A stretch of 64,000 bases of DNA from the NCBI GenBank assembly GCA_017640605.1, contig JAEPQH010000002.1:62001-126000 (forward strand), read 5' to 3'. The notes beneath the pieces are model-generated. The model ran no database searches. It was not told the DNA's origin and saw nothing but the letters and a program-made list of their open reading frames with translations. Source of the stretch: Balneolaceae bacterium. Lineage in GTDB: Bacteria; Bacteroidota; Rhodothermia; Balneolales; Balneolaceae. The position numbers were made by a program, and so were the translations under genes. Shown here piece after piece: positions 54,604 through 63,089 of the stretch. How positions within the stretch are numbered: position 1 is the stretch's first letter; each line of letters begins with the position of its first letter.

Positions 54604-54729
54604 CACTTATGCACCACTGAGATCACGGAGGAATGAATTTAAGCCACAGCGAAGATATTATTTGTACACTGCTTATTGCTTGTTGATCTACTACGCCAAA
54701 GGCTTTGTAGATTAAAAATATTGAAAACG
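54604..54729 (+). repeat. Long direct repeat, copy 2 (flanks the nucleotidyltransferase pair)
   Basis: This repeats 53706-53827 in the same orientation, beginning CACTTATGCACCACTGAG and including GCTTATTGCTTGTTGATCTA without change. Small insertions and substitutions near GTCAAAGC versus GCCACAGC distinguish the copies. The 54730-54864 remainder is AT-rich with no gene visible. Confidence 0.88.
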
Positions 54730-54864
54730 CCCGTCTCTACCACCAACTAATTATTTCTCCTTCGCAGGTGCTCATTCGAAATGACGAAAATTGGGGTTTT
54801 GCTCTGAGACCACTTGAACACTTTATATTCCTTGTTGAATATTGAACATTGAAATCCCCACTCC

Positions 54865-54900
54865 ACAAAAAAAAAGCCGATGCGTTTCCACATCGGCTTT
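54865..54900 (-). terminator. Rho-independent terminator of atpDC
   Basis: On the minus strand AAAGCCGATG pairs with CATCGGCTTT around an 8-base loop and is followed by a T-run (the A-run at 54867-54875 on the plus strand). It lies 25 bases after the atpC stop. Confidence 0.92.
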
Positions 54901-54925
54901 CGAATTTTTACTAAATGAGATGCTG

Positions 54926-55186
54926 TTACTCTTCAGTAATAACTGATTCTGCGAGTAACGTAAGCTTGTTATTCGCTACTTCTACAAATCCGCTGGAGAT
55001 GGTTACGTTTATCTCTTCGCTTCCTTGTCGGATGAGTACTTTGCCTTTCTCCAATGCAGAAACAATAGGTGCGTGATTTGCTTTTACTTCAAAGCTTCCC
55101 ATCACTCCCGGCATTTGCACACCGGTTACTTCACCTTCGAACAGCGAACCATTTGGAGTTAATATTTGCGCCTGGAAACCTGCCAT
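54926..55186 (-). CDS. atpC: ATP synthase F1 epsilon subunit (short form)
   Basis: This is 86 residues: the N-terminal beta-sandwich of epsilon only (QILTPNGSLFEGEVTGVQMP, ANHAPIVSALEKGKVLIRQG). The usual C-terminal helical hairpin is absent, as in several Bacteroidota. A strong AGGAG site precedes the ATG at 8 bases. It links the gamma subunit to the F0 ring. It lies 14 bp after atpD and is followed by a terminator. Confidence 0.96.
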   Translation of the reverse strand: MAGFQAQILTPNGSLFEGEVTGVQMPGVMGSFEVKANHAPIVSALEKGKVLIRQGSEEINVTISSGFVEVANNKLTLLAESVITEE

Positions 55187-55200
55187 GCTTATTCTCCTGT

Positions 55201-56697
<1,497 letters not shown>

Positions 56698-56765
56698 CTA
56701 ACTGCGATTAGATTAAAAATTTTGAGTCTCAAAATGAATGAAAATTGCAAAGCTGCAAAGGCTGG

Positions 56766-56796
56766 TAAAGATAGCGAGATATAAAACGATTGGCAA
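56766..56796 (-). promoter_or_regulatory. Candidate Bacteroidota-type promoter for atpDC
   Basis: On the minus strand TTG (56794-56796) is followed after exactly 20 bases by TATCTTTA (56766-56773), one base off the TAnnTTTG -7 box. It lies ~72 bases before the atpD ATG. The rest of the 56695-57026 gap is AT-rich with no other feature I can support. Confidence 0.5.
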
Positions 56797-57026
56797 CGAG
56801 TAAAACCATGGTTTTTTCTGTTTTGTTTTTATGGATGATTTATGATTAACTATCAGAATACCATAACCATTGAAAATTGAAATAGCTTTCTGATTACAAG
56901 CTATTAAAATACCAATTCTTAAAACTGGTGAATTGTTTAGATAGCTCAGAAACTAAGCTATCGATTCTTGCAACTTTATGACAATCTTATGCATATTGCA
57001 GGTAATATCAACTATTTTTTTCGGGC

Positions 57027-58859
57027 TTGAACTTTACATCGCTTTCACTTTTATCAGGGATATTAATTTTTGTACTAGGAAGTTGTTATTCGCCTTCTGG
57101 TGAAAATTTCAACGATATTGAACTACCGGAAGCACCACCTCTGACCGTAAATCTGTCAGGGATCGAAGGAGATACGATTGGAGTAGCTGCTGCCACCCAA
57201 TTTCAATATTCGATCTCTACTCCAAATGAAATATTTGTAATCCAGATAGAAATCAATAATCGTGTAGTTGAAGAATCATTCAATCAATCAGATATTGACA
57301 TCTACATAGATCCTGATCAATTCAATAAAGGTATTCATAGATTGGAATTGCTGGTATACGTTAAGAGTAATACTGGTAGTATTGCTGATGGATTTGATGC
57401 CGAACAATTTCTCTATAATGGAGTGTGGTTTTTAGAGATCGATAAATCCCCACCTGAACCTATAGAAATCTCTAATATGTCTGTTGATCAGTCTGGCTTA
57501 ACTATTGAATGGGAAAAGTATGAGAAGTCAACTATACAGGAATATCAAATAAATTTCCATGATTTGAGTGAACCATATACGATCAATCGCAGCTTTTCCA
57601 TAGAAAACAGAAATACAACCAGCCATACCTTCACCGATTATATTGGGCAGGAACTGAGGGTTTCACTTTCTGTGGTTACAGATTTTGGTACTGCTACCGG
57701 CAATCAAATCACTATTGATGAAAAAACTACCAGATTATTGCCTTCCGTAATTGTTGGTGACAGAGTTCAATTGAGATGGAATAAGAATCAGTTTCCTAAC
57801 CACTTTCGAAGCTATAAATTATACACAAACACCCCTGATAATCCCGAATTCAGAATCCAATTATTCAACTCTGAGAACATAAATGACACAACATTTACCT
57901 TTGAACAAGAAGTTTTCATTGGAGATATAGATTTAAAACTAGAAGTATGGCCTAAGGAAGTTAGTTTTTTTGGACACCCTATTATTGATATAAGCACAAT
58001 ACCAGTTTCAGAGCCTACCTTTGAAATTCCTAATAATGGCAGAATGTATCTCCAGTCAGGTAATATTATAGCTGCGTACGATTCCTCGATTTCTATTATC
58101 GATACAACCGACAACAACATTATCAATCAGGTTCAAGCTAATAATGCTTCTAAAACTCGCATTTTTATGCTTGCGGGAAGAACATTGGAAGATGGAACAG
58201 AAACCATTGTAACCCTTAACAGTTCAACCCTGGAGGTTGAGAATTCTGTTACTATGAGAAGAATAACAGGTGTCAATATTAAGCCACAAAAAATTAAGGC
58301 ATCTAGGAATAGTGCATTGGCTATACTATCAACAGGTACAACTGCATACATTTTCAATTCCGCAACAGGAAGCACACAACGAACCTATCCATTATCAAGC
58401 GAATCTGCACGTGTAGATATTTCAGCTGATGGAAACCTAGTATTAATTGACAGGATGCTTTATGCACTTGAAAATGGTGAGTTAGTTAGAGTTAATAACA
58501 ATACAGACAATATTATTGTTTTTTCAAATACTGGGGATTTCTACTACGAAATTGAACCATTCTTCAATACTGTAATAACAAAGTATGAAAACAATAATAG
58601 AACGCCATTAAGTACTACAGAGGTAAGACGATATCGAACTACTTCTATTAACAATAATCAGGATGAAAATGTATTTATTGCCAGAGGATATTATACAAAT
58701 GTTAACTCTCCTGTAGATGAACCAACTTATGTAGTTATTGATCCTGAACAAGGTATTTCGAAAGATATCCGAGTATTTAATCGGTTTGCTAATTACTACT
58801 ATCTAGACGGAGATCTTTACACTACCGACAACTTCAAAAAGAGGTTCGATTTTGATTAA
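57027..58859 (+). CDS. Large lipoprotein with Ig/FnIII-like and propeller-like regions
   Basis: This is 610 residues from a TTG start. A TAA lies in frame just upstream (57003-57005), so no earlier start exists. The leader LLSGILIFVLGSCYSPSG ends in a good lipobox (VLGSC). Then come beta-sandwich domains: IEISNMSVDQSGLTIEWEKY and VIVGDRVQLRWNKNQF are fibronectin-III-like. A C-terminal ~300-residue stretch has WD/propeller-like repeats (NIIAAYDSSISIIDTTDNNI; ARVDISADGNLVLIDRMLYA). I do not recognise a family. It overlaps the following barrel gene by 8 bp, so the two probably form an outer-membrane lipoprotein/barrel pair. Confidence 0.8.
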   Translation: MNFTSLSLLSGILIFVLGSCYSPSGENFNDIELPEAPPLTVNLSGIEGDTIGVAAATQFQYSISTPNEIFVIQIEINNRVVEESFNQSDIDIYIDPDQFNKGIHRLELLVYVKSNTGSIADGFDAEQFLYNGVWFLEIDKSPPEPIEISNMSVDQSGLTIEWEKYEKSTIQEYQINFHDLSEPYTINRSFSIENRNTTSHTFTDYIGQELRVSLSVVTDFGTATGNQITIDEKTTRLLPSVIVGDRVQLRWNKNQFPNHFRSYKLYTNTPDNPEFRIQLFNSENINDTTFTFEQEVFIGDIDLKLEVWPKEVSFFGHPIIDISTIPVSEPTFEIPNNGRMYLQSGNIIAAYDSSISIIDTTDNNIINQVQANNASKTRIFMLAGRTLEDGTETIVTLNSSTLEVENSVTMRRITGVNIKPQKIKASRNSALAILSTGTTAYIFNSATGSTQRTYPLSSESARVDISADGNLVLIDRMLYALENGELVRVNNNTDNIIVFSNTGDFYYEIEPFFNTVITKYENNNRTPLSTTEVRRYRTTSINNNQDENVFIARGYYTNVNSPVDEPTYVVIDPEQGISKDIRVFNRFANYYYLDGDLYTTDNFKKRFDFD

Positions 58860-59562
58860 AAAGACTCTTTTAGCCCTGATAGTGATATCGATAGGACATA
58901 CTTTTCCTAACATGTCATTTGCCCAAACTGCCGGATTCAAAATCGGATATGGCTCGTATGGAATGAAAGATCTAAAGAATATTCAAAGTGATGTTCTCAG
59001 AGATGTTGGTATTCAGAGTGCTACAATCACAGAATCTTTTCCCATGTATTTTAATTATGCTTTAACAATCATTACCAAACCACAAATGAATCGTTCACTA
59101 AAATTCGAAATTGGGATGAGTAGTACAGGAAGCAGAATTGCAGCTGCTGATTATTCAGGAAATTTCAGGTTTGATCAATTAGCCCTTCAATACTATTTCC
59201 AAGTTGGACAGAGGTATTACATTAAACGCTATCAGAACAATACTCAATCATTTATTGAATGGAATAGCGGATATAGTTATTCAAGCGTTGAGTTTATTAC
59301 TTCACTTACCCTTTCAGATCAAAACACAAAAGATAATGTTGATTTGGTTGAACACTCCGCATACGTACAACCCCTCTTTGGTATATCGATCCCTGCCAAT
59401 CAATTTATTTTAGAACCATATATCGGATTCTATTATGATATTTACTTCAGTGGATTAGCTCTCAAAGAAAACAACGATGCTAAACTTAATAATGGTGAGC
59501 GAGATCTACATGCATATTGGAGAGGATTTCGTTTTGGATTCAATGTCCTTTTACAACTGTAA
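58852..59562 (+). CDS. Outer-membrane beta-barrel-like protein
   Basis: This is 236 residues from a TTG start overlapping the previous stop. A signal peptide (LLALIVISIGHTFPNMSFAQ) is followed by short amphipathic strands: FKIGYGSYGMKDLK, RFDQLALQYYFQVGQRYYIK, FILEPYIGFYYDIYFSG and AYWRGFRFGFNVLLQL. The protein ends in a barrel-type final strand. It is small enough for an 8-10 strand barrel. Its coupling to the upstream lipoprotein suggests a shared surface complex. The family is unrecognised. Confidence 0.8.
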   Translation: MIKKTLLALIVISIGHTFPNMSFAQTAGFKIGYGSYGMKDLKNIQSDVLRDVGIQSATITESFPMYFNYALTIITKPQMNRSLKFEIGMSSTGSRIAAADYSGNFRFDQLALQYYFQVGQRYYIKRYQNNTQSFIEWNSGYSYSSVEFITSLTLSDQNTKDNVDLVEHSAYVQPLFGISIPANQFILEPYIGFYYDIYFSGLALKENNDAKLNNGERDLHAYWRGFRFGFNVLLQL

Positions 59563-59646
59563 AAAACAACTTCACACAATCTTCATATTCACTCCTTTTC
59601 TTGTTGCCTTTTACGATCACAGCAATAAAATTATTCATCATTTACT

Positions 59647-60354
59647 ATGCCTCTAGTAGCGTATATTCCTATTTCTACTACTCTTTTTTGTGTCTATTTC
59701 TTTTACGTAATCTATAATCACTGGCGACAAAAACCCGAAGCCACTTATCTGCTATGGTGGACAATCGGTGTGGTTTGTTATGGGATCGGCACGTTGGTCG
59801 AAAGCATCCACACTATTTACGGATGGAGTCCATTCATCTTTAAAGCCTGGTACATTGCAGGTGCATTTTTAGGCGGAGTTCCACTTGCCCAAGGCACCAT
59901 TTATTTGTTGATGAAGAAATCAACCGCCAATAAACTCACCGTAGGATTAGTAATCATACTTATTATTTCTGCTATTCTCGTAATCCTCTCCCCGCTTGAT
60001 GTGAGCAAAGTTTCTGAAAAATTAAATGGAAACGTGCTTGAGTGGACCTTCATCCGAGCGATCACTCCGTTCATCAATATTTATGCTTTAATTTTCTTAG
60101 TGGGTGGAGCGTTCTACTCGGCCTGGAAATATTATAAAACACAGGATTTCCGTGGACGTTTCTGGGGTAATTTGTTTATCGCTATTGGTGGATTACTTCC
60201 TGGAATTGGTGGAACAGCAACCAAATTCGGCTATACCTATGTATTGTACGTAACCGAGCTACTTGGCATCCTTCTCATCTTCTGGGGATACATGGTGATT
60301 AAAAACGATAGATCGCTTTCTGTGCATCAGAATCAGGTGAGTACTGCAGCATAA
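59647..60354 (+). CDS. Polytopic membrane protein of unknown function (about 7 helices)
   Basis: This is 235 residues with hydrophobic segments at about 5-22, 36-56, 64-86, 95-118, 130-155, 170-190 and 197-218. Recognisable text includes LWWTIGVVCYGIGTLVESIH and FWGNLFIAIGGLLPGIGGTA. The short Gly-rich helices and seven-helix count resemble small 7TM proteins, but no retinal Lys or other diagnostic residue is identified. It stands between the lipoprotein/barrel pair and a tandem repeat array. The function is unknown. Confidence 0.78.
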   Translation: MPLVAYIPISTTLFCVYFFYVIYNHWRQKPEATYLLWWTIGVVCYGIGTLVESIHTIYGWSPFIFKAWYIAGAFLGGVPLAQGTIYLLMKKSTANKLTVGLVIILIISAILVILSPLDVSKVSEKLNGNVLEWTFIRAITPFINIYALIFLVGGAFYSAWKYYKTQDFRGRFWGNLFIAIGGLLPGIGGTATKFGYTYVLYVTELLGILLIFWGYMVIKNDRSLSVHQNQVSTAA

Positions 60355-60359
60355 CAAAA

Positions 60360-60806
60360 TCATCCAGATACGCCTGCTGGCGGAGAAGGATCTACAAAAT
60401 GTAATTTCCAGCTCGGTTTATGGTTTGGCAGACTCTTTGCTGCGCCTACCTACGCTGAAGCTACGGTCGGCTTGTGCTATGAGTGACTAATATCTTCTGG
60501 GGGTTTCTATTTCAAGTCATCCAGAGGAGGAGCATAAGCGACGATCGATGGATCTGCCAAATGTATTTTCCAGCACGGTTTATATTTAAGCAGACTCTTC
60601 ACTGCGCCTACCTGCGCTAAAGCTTCGGCCGGCTTGCTCTGAGTGACTAATATCTACTAGGTTTTAAATTTTAAGTCATCCAGAGGAGAAGCATAAGCGA
60701 CGATCGATGGATCTGCCAAATGTATTTCCCAGCTCGGTTTATGGTTTAGCAGACTCTTCACTGCGCCTTCCTACGCTAAAGCTTAGGCCTGCTTGCTCTG
60801 AGTGAC
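60360..60806 (+). repeat. Three tandem copies of a ~158-bp repeat
   Basis: Copies begin at about 60360, 60516 and 60675; the later two share GTCATCCAGAGGAGRAGCAT, the segment up to GATCGATGGATCTGCCAAAT and CAGACTCTTCACTGCGCC. Each unit ends in GAGTGAC (60481-60487, 60641-60647, 60800-60806), an imperfect inversion of the initial GTCATCC. The first copy is the most divergent. No ORF spans them. This explains most of the 643-bp gene-free gap; 60807-60997 is AT-rich with no gene seen. Confidence 0.9.
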
Positions 60807-60997
60807 TTATTATCACAAGGATCAAATAAAGCAAAGCTCTATGAAAACATGATTTCAGTATCAATTTGAATCGATGCTAGCCGAGAAGTCCTTCTCTAAA
60901 TTCTATGTTAGCATTTGTTTACATAGCATGACTATGCAGGTGTAAGGCTATGTTTTATTCATCACTTTTTTGATGAACTCTAACGAACCTTACCAAT

Positions 60998-62902
60998 ATG
61001 TTTGCACTTCTACTATCCATACTTACACTTTCAGGGCCCCTTCAAACCGATTCCATTAAAGTAAACACTCAAATCGATCATGTTACGGTCTATCAAAATC
61101 AGGCTCAGGTACATCGCTCCTATCAACATCAACTTTCTGTTGGTGAATCAACGCTTATTTTTGAAAATCTTTCGGAATTCCTGCTTGAAGAAAGTATTCA
61201 GCTCACCGGTTCTGGAGCATGGACCTTAGTTTCTCTGAGCGTACAACAGAGTTTTAAAGATCAATTGCCATCAACGTCGAAAATTAACGCTTTAAATCAG
61301 CGGAAAGAAGAACTACAGGATCAAATCGTTGCAAAACAATCTGAATTAGAAGTCATAAAGAAAGAAATCGCATTTATCGATCAGTCGAAAAATATTGTGG
61401 CGGGGAATAAGCTTTCAGCTGATGAAATAAACAGCTTGCTCTCTACCTATCGTGAAAATCTTACAAGTGCCCTGCAACGTCAGGATCTGGCTAATAAAGA
61501 ACTCAACAATCTTCAATCGAAGTTAAGCAATGTAATTTGGCAAATCGATGAAAGCGGAAGAACCAACAGGAGTTATTCAAAAAAAGTAATTGCTGTTGTA
61601 TCAACTTCAAAACCACAGGAAATAAATTTCGAATTAACCTATTTGGTTAATAATGCCGGGTGGTATCCTACTTATGATTTTAGATCTTCTTCAATTGATG
61701 AGCCGATCGAGCTCACTTATAAGGCAAACATCTATCAACAAACAGGTACAGATTGGGAGCATGTCTCATTCACCATTAATTCAGGTGATCCTTCATCAAA
61801 TGCCGTAAAGCCATCACTAGATCCTCTCCTTTTAGGTTATTCGTTTCCGTCTGCCTTACCTACTATGCGAGGGTTAAACACATTTAAACCTGCCAATCGA
61901 ATTGTAAAAACCATGCACAATGGTCTTGTTACAGGTAAAGTAATTGATGCTGAATCAGGCGAGTCACTTCCAGGCGCAACCGTAAGTATTGAAGGGACAA
62001 ATAATGGAACCTCAACCGATACGAATGGTAATTTCATACTGTCCAATCTGAGTAATGGCGTCCACATTTTAAACGTTGGGTTTGTGGGCTTTACAACCAA
62101 TCGGTTTCCGATTAACATCCAGAGAAATGGTTTTGAAATTATCGTTTACATGAATGCGGATCTTGTTGGCCTGGATGATGTTATAGTCACTGCAGCCGGA
62201 ATCCGGCGAGAAAGAAACGCTCTTGGCTACAGCATGCACAAACCGGAAGTTCCTCATGAAAAACCATCAATAATTCAAAATAACGTAACCAGAAATCAAA
62301 CTAGTTTCAGTTATGAGTTATCCGATCCATATTCCGTGCCTTCAGATGGCAAAACGCACACTGTTGACATCAAGCGGGAGTACATTTCCGGAGATTTCAA
62401 ATATGGATCCGTTCCTAAATTATCTGAGTTTGCATATCTCGAAGCTAAAATCAAAAATTCCTCAACGCTGAATTTGTTATCTGGTGAGGCTAATATTTAC
62501 TTCGAAAATCGCTTTGTGGGCACCAGTTTCTTAGATCCTAATAGTACACAAGACAGTCTTTCGGTTTCTTTAGGAAAAGATGAGCAAATCGTGATCAACC
62601 GGGAAAAACTCAACGACTATTCCTCCAAAAATTTCTTTCGCAGTAGAATACGTGAGCTTGAAGTCTACGAGATATCCATTAAGAATACCAAAAGTGAGCC
62701 TATAGTACTGATGATAGAGGATCAGATACCAGTTTCGACAAACGAAGAGATCGAAATTAAAATAAAGGAGTTATCAAATGGTAAAGTAGACGAAGAAACA
62801 GGTATTATCACGTGGGATTTAGAACTCGCGCCCGGTGAGTTGAAAACACTTCGATTGGCATTTGAAATTGAATACCAAAAAGGAAAGCGGTTGAATATGT
62901 AG
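60998..62902 (+). CDS. DUF4139/MuiA-like protein with embedded carboxypeptidase-regulatory and SusC-plug-like segment
   Basis: This is 634 residues. A short N-terminal hydrophobic leader (MFALLLSILTLSGPLQ) precedes the DUF4140 domain (HVTVYQNQAQVHRSYQHQL), a coiled coil (~95-175) and the first half of DUF4139 (LTYLVNNAGWYPTYDFRSS). At about residues 310-390 comes a CarboxypepD_reg-like domain: VTGKVIDAESGESLPGATVS with GTSTDTNGNFILSNL. It ends in LVGLDDVIVTAAGIRRERNA, the text that follows this domain in SusC/RagA-type TonB receptors. DUF4139 then resumes and ends ITWDLELAPGELKTLRLAFE. Known MuiA proteins are envelope proteins of unclear role. The insertion is unusual. Confidence 0.88.
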   Translation: MFALLLSILTLSGPLQTDSIKVNTQIDHVTVYQNQAQVHRSYQHQLSVGESTLIFENLSEFLLEESIQLTGSGAWTLVSLSVQQSFKDQLPSTSKINALNQRKEELQDQIVAKQSELEVIKKEIAFIDQSKNIVAGNKLSADEINSLLSTYRENLTSALQRQDLANKELNNLQSKLSNVIWQIDESGRTNRSYSKKVIAVVSTSKPQEINFELTYLVNNAGWYPTYDFRSSSIDEPIELTYKANIYQQTGTDWEHVSFTINSGDPSSNAVKPSLDPLLLGYSFPSALPTMRGLNTFKPANRIVKTMHNGLVTGKVIDAESGESLPGATVSIEGTNNGTSTDTNGNFILSNLSNGVHILNVGFVGFTTNRFPINIQRNGFEIIVYMNADLVGLDDVIVTAAGIRRERNALGYSMHKPEVPHEKPSIIQNNVTRNQTSFSYELSDPYSVPSDGKTHTVDIKREYISGDFKYGSVPKLSEFAYLEAKIKNSSTLNLLSGEANIYFENRFVGTSFLDPNSTQDSLSVSLGKDEQIVINREKLNDYSSKNFFRSRIRELEVYEISIKNTKSEPIVLMIEDQIPVSTNEEIEIKIKELSNGKVDEETGIITWDLELAPGELKTLRLAFEIEYQKGKRLNM

Positions 62903-62921
62903 TTTGCCTAGTATGGCAAAC
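62902..62921 (+). terminator. Hairpin overlapping the stop of the DUF4139 gene
   Basis: GTTTGCC (62902-62908) pairs with GGCAAAC (62915-62921). The stem starts within the TAG stop. No T-run follows, so it is at most part of a termination or processing region. Confidence 0.4.
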
Positions 62922-62980
62922 GAATTATTAACGATTCAAAACTAGCAAATCAGCCTACAAAACTTTATCTTTCTTGTTCG

Positions 62981-63009
62981 CAAGCCGGTCTAATCCATCG
63001 GCTTGTTTT
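62981..63009 (+). terminator. Rho-independent terminator downstream of the DUF4139 gene
   Basis: CAAGCCG (62981-62987) pairs with CGGCTTG (62999-63005) and is followed by TTTT. It is the first of two terminator-like hairpins before rsmB. Confidence 0.75.
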
Positions 63010-63028
63010 ATTGGATGCATGCAACCCG

Positions 63029-63053
63029 AAGGTGACCGCAAATCACCTTTTTT
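63029..63053 (+). terminator. Second terminator-like hairpin, 37 bases before rsmB
   Basis: AAGGTGA (63029-63035) pairs with TCACCTT (63043-63049), loop CCGCAAA, followed by TTTT. Its position right before the rsmB start leaves very little room for a downstream promoter, so it could be a leader attenuator. Confidence 0.65.
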
Positions 63054-63089
63054 CATACATATAAATTCGAATCACAAACCGGTACTCCC

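Noticed and set aside
57812-58375. Minus-strand frames of 80-104 codons within the lipoprotein gene
   Set aside because: They are antisense shadows. The plus strand has a full-length lipoprotein with signal sequence.
60360-60806. Possible CRISPR array
   Set aside because: Units are ~158 bp with near-complete similarity and no short repeat/unique spacer alternation, and no cas gene is present.
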